Assembly (NCBI GenBank): GCA_036874045.1
Contig: CM072343.1
Span: 5,228,001-5,292,000 of the forward strand
Reading direction: 5' to 3'
Length of the DNA stretch: 64,000 bases
Source of the DNA: Cymodocea nodosa
Lineage: Eukaryota; Streptophyta; Magnoliopsida; Alismatales; Cymodoceaceae
Position 1 is the first letter of the stretch, and each line of letters opens with the position of its first letter. This document shows positions 22,220 to 34,771 of the stretch, piece by piece. The translations under genes were made by a program, and so were the position numbers. The notes below the pieces were generated by a model. It saw only the letters and a program-made list of their open reading frames with translations, did no database searches and was not told the origin of the DNA.

Positions 22220-22762
22220 ATCTCCCCCTTTTTGATGATGACAAAACCATATTAAATCAATTATGAAATATATTTAATTCAACAAAGCACATTCATTGGG
22301 TTAACTTTTAATTCAACAAAGTTTGTTGACTTAAGTTCACTTAAGCTTATTTCTATTGTTTATGTAAATTTCACCTCTTAGAAATAAAACTTCCAGATGA
22401 CAATAATTACATAAGTATCATTTCTCCCCCTTTCATTATATAATTTAATAACCATATAATTTTCTTTCAGATTACATTATCATCTATCAGATTACAATAA
22501 CCATATAAGTATCATCTCCCTTTAAAATATATGCAATTAAAATCATAATCATCTTCTTTTATAACATTTCTCCCCCTTTTTGTCATTAATCAAAAAGATG
22601 ATTACACAGTGTATATATATATAGTAAGAGACATATTTACAACAACGCTTTCTATAAACAATAACAAGAATTGTAAACATTTACAGAAAAATGTATTGTT
22701 CAATGAATCAAACAATGAATACAAACATTACATTTTGTATTCAGATACAAGCAAACAAACAG
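22220..22762 (-). other. Cb: 3' non-coding tail with doubled polypurine tracts
   Basis: On the plus strand TCTCCCCCTTTTTGATGATG begins at 22221, next to the LTR, and TTTCTCCCCCTTTTTGTCAT lies near 22567. These are the complements of the two polypurine tracts. A third, shorter CTCCCCCTTTC lies near 22423. No gene in between. Confidence 0.78.
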
Positions 22763-25011
22763 TTATCTATTCCTCCTAAGTATATCACTTATAGCATTAC
22801 ATATTTTATCTCCTAGATGCCTAATATCATTTCTGATGTCGTTAAGCACATCATCTAGGTCAAGAGGTATCTAGGGTTGCTGTTCTGCTTGAACTGAATA
22901 ACTTGGCTGTTGTGGTCGAATTTGTTCTATACAATCTATTGGTTGTTGTTGTTGTTGTTGAGGTTGATGCAATGCTTGAAATTTTTGCAAATCTTTTACA
23001 CTAAAAGCTCTCATGCCATTAGTTTTAGAGGGCCAATCGGATAAATTCATTTGGCTTGCAAAGAGTCTACATACAGCATCACCAAAAAATAACTTTGAAC
23101 TCATATGCTATAGTTGAGAAGTAAAAACATCAAACCAATTTATTTGAATTCTATTCAGCAGACCATAAGTAGCATATAAACAGCTTCTGCTGACTTCCAT
23201 ATTGTGTCCAACTCTCTGAAATAAATTGGCATGCAATATATTTACAATAAATCTTGCATCTACATTCAGATTTTCCATTAATCTCATTTTAGTATATACA
23301 TTTGAAATTTTTGATAAAGACTGAATGTTCCATTCCAATTGTCTAATCATATCAAATCTGTTTGTAACAACAACACCTTCATTCTTTAATCCCAAAACTT
23401 CAAAAATTAATTCAGGAGACAATATTAACTCCTGTTTATTTATTTGAGTTTTCAGTATATTTTCATTTTTTGACCAGATTGCTATAAAAAGTTGCAATAA
23501 GCTCTTTGTACTGCTTCCATTTCGTTCCAACTGGAAAAAATTGAATGAGGCCTTGATACTCAAATAGATCTCTCATATTAATCAAATTTATTAGTCGAGC
23601 ATGCAGAATCTGACATGTAATCAGATTATTGTATTTCTGCATTGCTTCCTCAAATCTAAAATGAATTTGTAATACTATATACAAAGAAGGTGAAACCTGA
23701 AGACTTGATTTTGAGTTTAATTCATCTTCAAGAACCTCTTCTTCAAAATGAATGTCATGTTGTTCCTCTGTGAAAATATTTTCTTGAAGTTGCATATGTT
23801 CACTTGATTCTTCAGCTTCAACAATGTAAGGAACATCTTCATTATGCTCAACATTCATCTATTCAGTCTCTATAGAATGATCAGAGATCAATTTTTCCAC
23901 AAATTCTATAGCTAGTGTATCTGTCTGTATTTGTTCATTTTGTTCAACAGATATCTCCATTGATACATATTGTGAATTCTCAGACTCTGCTTCTATAGAT
24001 TCTGAAGAAGGCTGATTAACATTTAGCTCTTCTAGAGTCCTAACTTTTTCAATATCCACTACTCTAGACAATTCAGCCTTTGAACTAGTTACTACCTCAA
24101 CATTGTCAATTATATCTGCAATAAACTTGTTCAATGTTAGGTGCCTGATGCTCTAATTTTTCAATTTCTACATCATCAAAACTTGAACTAATAGAAAAAC
24201 TTGAGCTCATATTTGACTTGGAATTCTTCTCAAGTTTTCTAGCAAGGGAAAATAAAGTCTCATTATCTTCATCAGTTTCAGTATGCTCGGAACTAATGAG
24301 TTTATCAGATGCACTATAAGGTACAATGTCTAGACATACATTGTCCTTTGGAAATAAATGCTCATCCGATTTTCCTTTTTCAGGAGACTTTGTTTCCTTA
24401 ATTATAATTTTTCTAATTTTTCTTCTTCCATAACACTTTTGTTTCTCCTCTTCAAGTATTGTTGTTTTCTTTTCAAATTGTTCCATAAAAGTTTTATGCT
24501 TTAATTCTTCTAAGGCACTTTCTATTGCAACTACCTTTCGAAGACCTTCAACTTTTCTTTTATCTATAGCAATATTTGATTCTACTTCTTTTGAATATAG
24601 AGGAGTAGGTATAGCAGATTCATGTTCTTCCTCAAATGCATGTAGTCGTGTACCACTCAAAGGAGTTTGAGGAATTCTATTTGATGAACCTACACCTTTT
24701 TCCATATATTTTGCATACTATTCGAGAAATGCAATCTCAACACATTTCATTCTGTATTCTCTATCGTATTTACTTCAAATACCCATGTATGTAATATTTG
24801 CATCAGTATTTTGAAGCTCTTGTCTAACTTCATCTAGTATACCTTCAAGAAAGAAGTATTCACTGTAAATTTGTGCTAACCTTTTTTCCACTCAAAGTAT
24901 TTTCTTAAACCAAGTGTGTGGAACTTTATCAATATCTATTTCTTTTGCTTTTGCATCTCCTCTGCTTTTGCCTTTTCCTCTACCACGACCCTTGTAGAAC
25001 TTGGAGACCAT
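22763..25011 (-). pseudogene. Cb: PF20167-type accessory ORF, nearly full length
   Basis: The minus-strand ATG ends at 25011. The N-terminus is strongly basic (MVSKFYKGRGRGKGKSRG), followed by about 330 residues rich in Glu, Ser and Lys. The PF20167-type domain lies at about 23070-23680: a RDLFEYQGLIQFF block, IATFYSNLVKK, LSPELIFEVLGLKNEG, LNVDARFIVNILHANLFQRV and YATYGLLNRIQINWFDVF. KLFFGDAVCRLFASQ and a poly-Gln tract (about 22940) follow, and the tail ends DILRRNR. The basic tail suggests nucleic-acid or nuclear association (inference). Broken by a handful of interruptions. Confidence 0.75.
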
Positions 25012-25267
25012 TGTCGCAGGTTGTAACAACAACAAGCGGGAAAGATTTTTTGACAAAGTTTACGAATAACCTAAGTGCCCCTGTAATAAGTGTTTAAATA
25101 GGGTTTTAGGTGAATAACTCAATGTGTATAGAAGGTGGGTTTGGATTTTAAATGAATATTGAATAAAGTTTATTCAATCAAGGTACTCGAAATATTCAAG
25201 TATAACTCGTTGAGTTAACTAACCTAACGAGTAAAATGCTATCTTTTAAATATTGAATATTGAACTC
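25012..25267 (-). promoter_or_regulatory. Cb: leader upstream of the PF20167-type ORF
   Basis: About 250 bases hold dyads of the AACTCGTTGAGTTAACTAACC type (about 25205-25230) and a second half-site near 25265. The layout matches the dyad spacers before the homologous ORFs in G1 and Cd. The 5' truncation of Cb falls just beyond it. Confidence 0.45.
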
Positions 25268-25700
25268 GTTGCATGATGTGGACATTGAGTTAGTAAATAT
25301 TTAAATCATTCAAAATATTTCTAGAATGATTCTCCCTATTTTTGGCTACACATTAATATTTCCTTTTTCTTTTTAATTGTTTGATGTGTTGGATAATATT
25401 TTTCTAGTAAAATAGAGCAAAATTTAGTCCATGTAGAAATTGAATCAGGTGACAGAGAATATAACTATCTCTTAGCTATGTCTTTTAAAGCAAAAGGAAT
25501 ATATCTAAGTTTAATAGCATCAATACTCATGTTCGGCATTTTCATCATTTGACAAACTTCATTAAATTCTCTAAGGAAATAATAGGCATCTTCTCTTTCT
25601 AATCCATGAAAGTGTGGCAATTGACCAATATAATTAGATTTTAATACAAACTTATCTCTCTCAAAGTTTGGCAATTGAATACATGAGGGTTCCATCAACT
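25268..25700 (-). pseudogene. G2: capsid-type gag core, minus strand
   Basis: The minus-strand reading matches G1 12750-13180: PSCIQLPNFERDKFVLKSNY, FHGLEREDAYYFLREFNEVC, KMPNMSIDAIKLRYIPFALK, then the YYPTHQ..KKKKGN block and the CPHHA-like end near 25280. It follows the PF20167-type ORF, as in G1. Broken. Confidence 0.78.
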
Positions 25701-26076
25701 AAAGTTAAATACATTACATTAATGTAGTGTTCACATTTAAACTCAATTAAATTCAAACATTATATGCATCTTTAACTTACAGTTGATTTCTTGTTATGCA
25801 GAAATTACATTTTACTTTTTAGTATGCAAATATTTATTATCAATTCATTGTACATGTATCCACATCATTTATAAAATTGTAAAATTTTTTAAAATAGTCT
25901 TACAAAGCTTTAAATAGATAGATATACAATATTCATCTTCAATAAAGTTCTAAATTAAATCATTCATTCACAATCGCACAAATTTAGAAACATATTGATG
26001 TTCAAACATTAATATATATATATCATTTACAATTACATTCAATTTGATATTTAGTACAAGTAGATGAGTAATACAA
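25701..26076. other. G2 spacer between gag and PF20167-type ORF
   Basis: AT-rich, equivalent to part of G1 11572-12696 but shorter. Apart from an AT-dinucleotide run near 26010 I see no motif. The dyad cluster and TATA-like box of the G1 spacer are not obvious here. Confidence 0.5.
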
Positions 26077-27846
26077 TTAATCTCTATTCCTTAATTCATC
26101 TACTTCCTTCTGAAGCTTTTTTAATTGTTGCTCTAATTGATTAATCCATTCTACAACTCTTGTAAAGTCTCTAGAAGGTACAGTTATCTCAACAACAATA
26201 GCAGCATAATTTCTATATTCCTTCACTAAAATGGCTCTAGATCTCATCCTTTTAGATGTTCATTTTGTGAAATATATTCCTTCCCTTCCACCATCAGTAG
26301 TGGAATTAAATCTCCATAAAATAATTTTTTCTTTACTACTTTGAGCTTGGAGATAAATACTTTGTACCAATTAACTTGAATTTTGTTCACAACTGCATAT
26401 GTGGCCCACTTAACAAATTGACTAAGTTCAATGTCATGACCTTGTCTTTGATAAACAGTTTTTATCAATATAGTTGCTACCATGTGTGCCTTTCCATTTA
26501 AGTATTTCATTTTGTTAAATAGTGGCACACGAGAGTCATTGGCTATGCACTATTTAATTTCTTGTTTAGTCCATTCTATTGTGGTTGTTTCCTCTAGAAT
26601 TTCAATTCCTTCAATTTTTTAATCCAAAAATGTTGTGGAGAAGCTCAGGTGTTATCTAAATATTAACTTCTTCCATATTTGCAATTAAATTTCCTTCTTC
26701 CTCTCTTAAATTTGCATAAAAATAAGGCACTAAATTTTCATAAACTGCATGCCCTTTAGTGTTTGGAATAATTTCTAGTAGGCCTTGGAATTCAAATAGT
26801 TCTCTAATATCCTCCATTTCAGTCTAGTCTATTGGCCTATTGTAAATGATATCATACCCCTTTATTTCTTGATACTTATCATAAACTTCCTAACTCCAAA
26901 AATGAATTTCATTTAGAATAGTTGCCTTTGTTGGGTTAGGAATTTGGATTTGTTGCTCTAGAGGGGTTTGTTCTTGAACTTCTTCTTTAATTTGCTAAGC
27001 TTGTTATTGTATTTATTGCTAAGAATGATTCAAAGATTCCTGCCTTTCTACTCTTAATTGTGGTGGAGAGCCTATAGAACTTTCCACACTTTTCTCTTGT
27101 AATTTCTCCATTAATTTCTAAAGAGTTTCATTTTCTTTAAAGGAATCTATCAAATTCTTTTCTTTCTATTTAGCTTCCAACTCAGCTTCTTTACTTTCTT
27201 CTTCCTCTCACTACCAATCTACATTGTTACTATTCTTTCTAATTCATTGGCAAAATGGGATGGAGTCTCAAGGACAACATATTTTGTCCTTACTTGAGTT
27301 TCTAATTCTTTAGGCTATAGCTCTTCATCAGCCCATTTTTCTTCTCCTCTTTGGTCCTACTCTTGCTCTTCTTCTTCTTCTGACAATAAATATACAAAAA
27401 TGGGCTCTTAATGCCCTACTATTGGTGCTATAGGTTCAACTTTAATTCCTTCCCCTACAGTCTCAAGCACTATTTCTTTTCCTTTTCTTCTTCTAAATAG
27501 TTGTGTCTGATCTTCTTCTTCTTCTTTTGACACTAAGTCAACAAAAATGAGCTCTTTAGGCCCTCGAGCCACAAGCACTAGCTCTTCTTGTTTTACTTCT
27601 TGTATATCTACTAGTCTTAAATGTCCAACCTCATATTCTTTTATAATAGGTATGGCAATAGCTTCTTAATGTTTTTCAACTTTAGCTTTGTATTGGGCCT
27701 TCAACTTTTCTATAGCCCTTCTTTTGTGAAGTGCATCAAACACCAAATGTGCTTTAGCTACTACCATATCTTCTGATTCTCCTTGGCTTTTCCCTACTCA
27801 AACTAGTTCTTCAAACTCTCTCAACTCTTCTTCAATAGATGGACTT
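26077..27846 (-). pseudogene. G2: PF20167-type ORF, C-terminal part
   Basis: The minus-strand reading ends in a coiled coil like that of G1. The domain blocks include YLNGKAHMVATILIKTVYQR, VKWATYAVVNKIQVNWYKVF and KKLFYGDLIPLLMVEGKEYI (26244-26528). Acidic and Glu-rich segments follow toward 27846. The copia Cc interrupts the ORF here; the N-terminal part is at 46466-46960. Broken. Confidence 0.75.
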
Positions 27847-27851
27847 GTAAC
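27847..27851. repeat. Target-site duplication of Cc, left arm (GTAAC)
   Basis: GTAAC directly precedes the 5' LTR and is repeated at 46461-46465 directly after the 3' LTR. Five bases is the usual size for copia integration, and the duplication proves the outer boundaries of Cc. Confidence 0.9.
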
Positions 27852-29697
27852 TATTAGAACCCGAGTATTTTGATAATGTAAAACCTATGTGAGGAAACAT
27901 ATTGTATTTCATAGTTAAGTCAGTGTAGCTTTAGATTAGAAGGCAGATAGAACAAATTCCAAGCAAGATGAACAGATGGAGAAAGTTCTAGAAGATACTG
28001 CATTAAAGCTATAGGAAAATCGGACAGTTATAGGTCCAAGTATTCGAAGAGTAAAATAGCAGCAAGTCCATCGGACAGTTAGAAGGATAACTATTCGATT
28101 TTACAAAGCCTTTAGAGAGTTATTTAATTAGACAGTTAAGTTGGTTGAATGATCGGAGAGTTATGGAGTTAACTATCCGAAAAAAAAAGGAAAATCGAAA
28201 AGTTAGAAAGGCTAACTACCTGAAACTTAAGTCATTCAATTAACCACGTGCAAAAATACAAAACAGAATCTTAAAGGACTTTTCGGAGAGTTAGATAACT
28301 ATCCGAGTTTTCTTTCGGAGAGTTAGATAACTATTCCAGTTTTTCAGAGAGTTACAGGTATAACTTTCCGGAACTTAAGTCATCTTATTACGCACGTGTA
28401 GAATGGAGAAGTTGGCAGTTGAAAGCTTAAAAGGGAAAATCAGAGAGTTAGATAACTATCCGAAATTTCAAGAGAGTTTCGGTAAGTTACAGTTTAACTA
28501 TCCAAAACTTAAGTTATTGAAATTTCCATGTGTAGAATTCCAGACAGAAGCTCATATAAGTTTTCGGAGAGTTATAAAGATAACTATCCGAAATTTCAAG
28601 AGAGTTTCGGTGAGTTACAATTTAACCATCCAAAACTTAAGTCAGTGAATTTCCCACGTGTAGAAATCTAGATAGATGCTCAAATGATTTTTCGGAGAGT
28701 TAGAAAGATAACTATTCGAAAAATAGGAAGGTTTCGGTGAGTTACATTATTAACTATCCGAAACTTAAGTTATGCTTTTATGCACGTGTAGATTAGAAGG
28801 GACAACTATCGGAGAATTAAAAGAAATGTCGAAGAGTTACAGTAGTTAACTATCCGAAAGTCAGGAGCTCTTTTCGGTAAGTTAAATACAAGACTCCGAA
28901 CTCTTGACATTACATGTGAGCAACTTAAAATCTCACGTGACTAAGATAATAGGATGAGTAATGAATCGGTAAGTTATGGATGCATTTCGGCAAGTTATTT
29001 TTATAACCATCTGGAAGCCTGAGATTATCGGAAGGTTACTTTCTGAACATCAGACAGAACGGTAACTTACCATATTTAGGTCTTATTATTTACCAAGTAC
29101 AGCAGAATACATCCGTTGAAAGAAAAAATATGATCGTTATACTTTTGGTATAAATATGAGGAGTTTAAGAGAGGAAAATACAGAGATAACGTATATACCA
29201 CATACAGTGAGCTACACTCCAATTCCAATTACACTCAAGTCTGCAAACAGTGAAGCATATTCTAAAGATCTACTGCAGAAAAAGCTTTGTGCGTCAAAAC
29301 TCTGATTGAAAGACTCAAGTTGTTGGTTCGTGGCTTCAACCCGAAAGCTACATTTAGTTGTTGGTTTGAGTTTCAACTTGAAAACTCTAGAGGTTGGTTT
29401 ACAGAAGTTTATACCTGAAAACTTCTTTGTTGTTGGTTCTTACTTTGACCTGAAAGCAAGTGTGTAAGTGTTGAAACACTTAGTGAAGCCCAAGTGAATC
29501 TTGGGGTTGGACTAGCCAAGTTGGTGAACCACCTAAAACTTGTTGTGTGTTATCTCTCTTTACTGCTTTGCATTCATTTAGTTTCATCTCATTTCATTTC
29601 TGTTGAATCAGTTGATTCAACAATCAAAAGATTATAAACAAAAACTTACACACATTCACCGTTCACCCTCCCTCTAGTGAGTCTACCGATCCTAACA
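27852..29697 (+). repeat. 5' LTR of Cc (1846 bp)
   Basis: It runs from TATTAGAACCCGAG to ...GATCCTAACA and is matched by the split 3' LTR. Five modules, about 130-150 bases apart, fill U3 from about 28130 to 28870. Each has a TTTCGGAGAGTTA / TAACTATCCGAAA dyad, a CTTAAGT box and a G-box (28245, 28393, 28527 as CATGTG, 28655, 28783). A TATA-like box TATAAATAT lies at 29149-29157. Short repeats of a GTTGGTT..GACCTGAAA-like unit fill 29315-29460. The LTR ends with the TTCACCCTCCCTCTAGTGAG block. Confidence 0.9.
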
Positions 29698-29699
29698 AT

Positions 29700-29714
29700 T
29701 GGTATCAAAGTAGG
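29700..29714 (+). other. Primer-binding site of Cc, initiator tRNA-Met type
   Basis: TGGTATCAAAGTAGG lies two bases after the LTR end. TGGTATCAGAGC-type sites complementary to initiator tRNA-Met are standard for plant copia elements. Confidence 0.85.
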
Positions 29715-29747
29715 TTAATCAACTATAAGATTTAACCATCTAGATTT

Positions 29748-31121
29748 ATGGCTCAATTTGCTGAGGGACAAAACATCCATAGACCTCTACTATTCGATGG
29801 TTCCAATTATAACTATTGGAAGAATAGAATGGAGTGTTTCCTTAGGAGTTTTGATGTAAAACTCTAGAAGATTATTGTTTTTGGAACTACACTTCCAACC
29901 AGTGATGCTATGAACTGGTCTGAGGAGGATGAGAGAATCATCCAATTGGATGCTAGAGGGCTGAATGTCATATATTGTGCACTAACTAATGAACAATATA
30001 ATAAAGTATCTGCATGTAAGTCTGCTCATGAGGCTTGGAAAATCCTTCAAGTTACTCACGAAAGTACAAGCCAAGTAAAAGATACAAAAATCAGTATTCT
30101 ACTGAGAAAATTTGAACTGTTTAAAATGAATGACAATGAAAACATAACTAAAATGTTTTCAAGGTTTACTAAGATTATTAACAATCTAAAAGGCTTGGGA
30201 AAGGAATTTTCTTCTCGTGAACAAGTATAGAAGATCTTGAGGAGTTTAACTGTTGAGTGGAAACAGAAGTCCACATCTATTAAAGATTCCAAGGATCTCA
30301 ACAATTATACAGTTGAAGAACTGTTGGGCAATCTTCTGGCCCACAAAGTACAAATGAAGGACTGGAAGGAGCAGGAAGGAGCTATTGAAAAGAAAGCTGA
30401 GAGGAAAAAGGAAATAGCATTTCCTTCAATAGAAGAAGCTCCAAACTCAGATGATGATGAGATCATGTTGTTGGCAAGGAACTTCAGAAAGTTTATAAAG
30501 AAAAAGAATAAGACCAGCTCCTCTAAAAGAACTGTTCCTACATGTTTTAAATGTAAAAGGCAAGGGCACATACAAACCTTCTGTCCATTTCAGATAGAAG
30601 AGGATCACGGAGATAAGAAGAAGAGATGGAAAGACAAAAAGAATATGGCTTTGAAAGCTACGTGGGATGACAGTAGCTCATTAAGCAGTTCATCTGATTC
30701 TAAAGATGAAGTTGCAGCCAACGTGTGTTTTGCAGCACAAGAGGTATGTTCTTCTTCCTCTAGTTCAAAAAATGAGCATGATGAATTAGATATTAACAGT
30801 CTTTTATCTACTGTAGATAATTTATATGTTAAATGTAGAGAATTTAAGAAAGAAATTAAAAGGTTAAATCATTGCTTAGAAGATTCTTTTGTTGAATTAG
30901 AATCATCTGTAGTTGAAAATAGAAATCTGAAATCCAACTTGGATAAGTATAGTTGTGTTAACTGTGAATTAAAAGTAGAAAATAAAAACTTATTAACTAC
31001 AATATCTGATTTGAAAGATACCATATGTAAATTTACTCAAGGTCAAAAAGGATTAAATAAAATAATAGGATCTCAACGATCAAATGGGAATAAATATGGC
31101 CTAGGATATGCTACACCATAG
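29748..31121 (+). pseudogene. Cc: gag
   Basis: The ATG at 29748 opens a copia Gag (MAQFAEGQNIHRPLLFDGSN, then NYWKNRMECFLRS). A UBN2-type capsid region to about 30330 has AHEAWKILQVTHE and MFSRFTKIINNLKGLGKEF. One zinc knuckle CFKCKRQGHIQTFC (about 30541) and a Ser/Asp-rich, coiled-coil tail follow. It forms the particle shell and binds RNA in living relatives. Broken by a few interruptions. Confidence 0.85.
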
Positions 31122-32901
31122 GAAATACCTTATTGTGGTGGAGTGATTCGATCTTATAGAGATGGCACCACTGTGTTTTCCATCAAACGAAGATCAGGTC
31201 ATATGTGGCTGCCAAGAGGCAATAGATTTAATGCTTTAAGGACTAACTCTATTGGACCCAAGAAGATTTGGGTACCAAAAGCTTTAATTTCAATATGAAT
31301 TGTAGGGTGACAAGGAGTTTCAAGCACGTTCAACTAAATGGATTGTAGACAGTGGATGCTCAAAGCACATGACAAGTAAGAAAAGTTTTCTTGACTCTGT
31401 TAAAAACTTAAGTTCAGGATCTGTTAAGTTTGGAAATAATGAAAAGCGTAAAATAACTGCAATAGGAAATATTACATCTGAAAATGGTATAATTGAGAAT
31501 GTCTTACATGTAAATGGATTAAAACAAAATTTGATAAGTGTAGGACAATTATGTGATAAAGGTTATACTGTTTCTATTAATGCTGAACATTGTTACATTA
31601 TTGATCCAGCCACAAATGATACAAAATTTACTGGTTTTAGAAATTACTCAATATATACATTAAACTTTCTATGTGAAAATTCTGCAAGCAATTCCTTTTT
31701 GGTAGCAAATGGTGAAGATGATTGGGTGTGGCATAGAAGACTTGGCCACATCAGTATGAAAAATATCAGAAAGCTATCCACGGGTGATCTTGTCAGGGGT
31801 CTGCCTAAACTAACTTTTAAGAAAGATAGAGTGTGTAGTGAGTGTATGCTAGGGAAGCAGAAGAGAACTACTCTTCACAATAAAAATGTTTTTACCACCA
31901 AAAGGCCATTGGAACTGCTACATCTAGATTTGTTTGGTCATTCTCAAGTATCAAGTCTTGGGGGTCAAAAATATACCTTTGTTATTGTTGATGATTTCTC
32001 CAAATTAACTTGGGTAATATTTTTGACACATAAAAATGAAACTTGCAATGAGTTCAGGAATTTTTGCATAAGAGTTCAGAATCAGAAAGAACTAACAGTG
32101 AAGAAAATCAGAAGTGATCATGGAGGAGAATTTGAAAACTATGATTTTGAAAATCTTTGCAATTCATTCAGAATTCTGCATGAATTCTCCTATCCTAGAA
32201 CTCTTGCTCAAAATGGAGTTGTGGAAAGGAAAAATAGGACACTACAAGAAATGGCTAGAACTATGTTAAATGCCACAGATCTTCCTAAATTTCTCTGCGT
32301 AGAAGCTGTAGGAACAACTTGTCACATTTCCAATAGAACTCACATTAGATCTATGTTGAATAAGACATCATTTGAAATTTGGTTTAATAAGACTCCAAAT
32401 GTTGGCTATTTTAAGACATTTGGATGCAAATGTTTTATTTTAAATACAGGAAATGCTAAAGACAAGTTTGATGCAAAGTCTGAACCTGCCATACTTGTTG
32501 GTTACTCCTCTAGAAGCAAAGCTTACAGGGTATATTTTGCTAAAGATAGAAGAGTAGAGGAGAGTATAAATGTTCAGTTTGATGAAGATATGATCCAGAA
32601 TTTCAAAAATTTGGAGATTAAAAATGATAGTGAAAATGAATACTTTAAAGATGATAACTACAAGCAGAAACTCATTTCACAAGTGTTAGATCAGAATCTC
32701 AGCAATAGGTTTCAAAATCATAACAGTTGGAAGTTCAGATCTGATCATCCCGAGGAACAAATAATTGGAAATATATCTAAAGGGGTACAAACTCGAAGCA
32801 AAGCACAAGATATCTGCAATTTTTGTGCATTTGTGTCAGAAATAGAGCCAAAATCAGTAAATGAAGCATGTAAGGATACCTACTGGACAATGGCTATGTA
32901 G
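31122..32901 (+). pseudogene. Cc: protease and integrase
   Basis: The protease active-site block WIVDSGCSKHMT is near 31341. The integrase zinc module (WHRRLGHISMKNIRKLS ... CSECMLGK) is at about 31727-31860. The catalytic core runs from HLDLFGHSQVSSLGG (about 31920) through IRSDHGGEFEN (about 32107) to NGVVERKNRTLQEMART (about 32212). The C-terminal GYSSRSKAYRVYF block is near 32500. Order protease-integrase-RT identifies Ty1/copia. A long stretch (31369-32901) reads open. Confidence 0.88.
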
Positions 32902-34377
32902 GAAGAATTAAATCAATTACAGAAAAACAATGTTTGGGAACTAGTAGAAAAACCTGCAGGAAAATCCATCATTGGAACTAAATGGATTTTCAAAAACAAA
33001 TTAGATGAAGAAGGTAACATTCTTAGAAATAAAGCTCGATTAGTTGCACAAGGCTACAATCAGTAGGAAGGTATTGACTATGAAGAAACTTTTGCTCCTG
33101 TACCTAGGATTGAAGCTATCAGAATGTTGCTTGCCTTTGCAAGTAGTATAAAGATAAGATTGTTTTAGATGGATGTGAAAAGTGCCTTCTTAAATGGAGA
33201 AATTCAGGAAGAAGTGTTTGTTAAACAACCTCTTGGATTTGAAGATGAATTCAAGCCGGATCATGTCTACAAGCTAAGAAAGGCTTTATATGGTTTGAAA
33301 TAGGCACCTAGAGCTTGGTATGAGAAATTGAAAAAGTTTTTAACTGAAAACAATTTTTCTATAGACAAAGTGGACAACACTTTGTTTATCAAAACTTTTG
33401 ATGTGCATATTTTGATTGTATAGATATATGTTGATGATATAGTCTTTGGAGCCACCTTAGAAGATCTCTGTCATCAATTTCAAAATTTGATGAAAAATAA
33501 ATTCGAAATGAGCATGATGGGAGAATTGAAGTTTTTCTTGGGATTACAGATTCATCAAGTGCATAATGGCATTTTTGTCAACCAAGAAAAATACCGCAAA
33601 GAGATGTTGAAGAAATTTGGTTATGAAAACATCAAACCTGTAAATACTTCAATGAGTTCAAGCATTAAACTAGAAATGGATGATTCAAGTGTTGTAGTGG
33701 ATCTAAAGCAATATAGAGGTATGATTGGATCCCTGTTATACCTTTCAGCTAGCAGGCCAGATATTATGTTTAGTGTATGCTTGTGTGCTAAATTTCAAGA
33801 ATCACCAAAGGAATCACATTTGAAATCAGTCAAAAGGATTTTTAGATATCTGCAAGGAACAAAAGATTTCGGACTATTCCACTCAACTGACAGTAATTTG
33901 ATTTTAATAGGCTTTAGTGATGCAGATTATGCAGGCAGTAGATTTGACAAAAAAAGCACTAGTGGTACTTGTCAATTACTTGGAAATTCTTTAATCTCCT
34001 AGTTCAGTAGGAAACAAAATTATATAGCTTTATCTACTACTGAAGCCAAGTATATTGCAGTAGGATTGTGTTGTGCTCAAATCCTTTGGATGCAGCAAAC
34101 TCTAGCAGATTACAGACTGAAAATTCAAAATTCAATCATTTTTTGTGATAACAGCAGTGAAATCAGTTTATCTAAGAATACAGTACTTCATTCTAGAGCC
34201 AAGCATATCGAGATCAGACATCACTTTCTAAGAGATCATGTGGAAAAAGGGAACATCTCACTTAAGTATGTGCCAACAGAAAATCAACTTGCAGATATTT
34301 TCACCAAACCTTTAAATGAATCAACTTTTAATCATATTAGAAGAAATCTAGGCATATGTTCTTTACTAGACCTTTAA
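32902..34377 (+). pseudogene. Cc: reverse transcriptase and RNase H
   Basis: RT blocks are GTKWIFKNKLDEEGN (about 32977), DYEETFAPVPRIEAIRM (about 33078), [16 protein letters not shown] (about 33170) and the catalytic YVDDIVFG (about 33427). RNase H follows with GFSDADYAGSRFDKKSTSG (about 33910), a ..KHIEIRHHFLRDHVEKG block (about 34200) and QLADIFTKPLNEST (about 34287). It ends at 34377. Broken by several interruptions. Confidence 0.88.
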
Positions 34378-34771
34378 ATATTTTTTCTTCATCAAGCTCA
34401 CCATATGGGAGCTTGTTTTCTGCTAACTTACTCGTGTAAGATATATTCAATATCAATTTTACAGTCCTCACCTTTTTATATAATGACAAAAAGGGGGAGA
34501 AGCATTTGGAAATTAGTGAAGTATATGGTCACTTACAGTATTTCCAGCAAGAACTGAAAGAGAATTATTAAAAGGTGAAGAAAAACTCAACACACAGATA
34601 GGGGGAGAAGACAGCACAAAGTCAGGGGGAGGAATCCCTCCACGTCAGTATAGTCTTGATAAATTCCTGTTCTATTTAGTTCCCTGTGTGACTGAATGTA
34701 TAGAAGTACACGGAGTGAAATACATGTAAATAAATGTAAAAGTTTTTTGTCATTATCAAAAAGGGGGAGAT
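34378..34771 (+). other. Cc: 3' non-coding tail with repeated polypurine tracts
   Basis: AAAAAGGGGGAGAAG (about 34487), ATAGGGGGAGAAG (about 34599), CAGGGGGAGG (about 34623) and AAAAAGGGGGAGA (34758-34770, next to the LTR) are visible. The last is the functional-type PPT. No ORF, and no PF20167-type gene, lies in this interval. Confidence 0.8.

Larger units (their letters stand above)
20604..25267 (-). mobile_element. Cb: 5'-truncated copia 3' end in the G2 gag, minus strand
   Basis: The unit consists of an LTR (20604-22219), polypurine tracts, a long PF20167-type ORF (22763-25011) and about 250 bases of upstream sequence. No gag-pol and no second LTR are present, and no target-site duplication is evident. 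The flanks both belong to the G2 gag. The structure parallels Ca. The left boundary is uncertain by a few bases. Confidence 0.75.

Noticed and set aside
28130-28870. Regular dyad array in the Cc LTR as a CRISPR-like array
   Set aside because: The context is a plant LTR. The units are imperfect, the intervening sequences are themselves related, and no cas genes are near.
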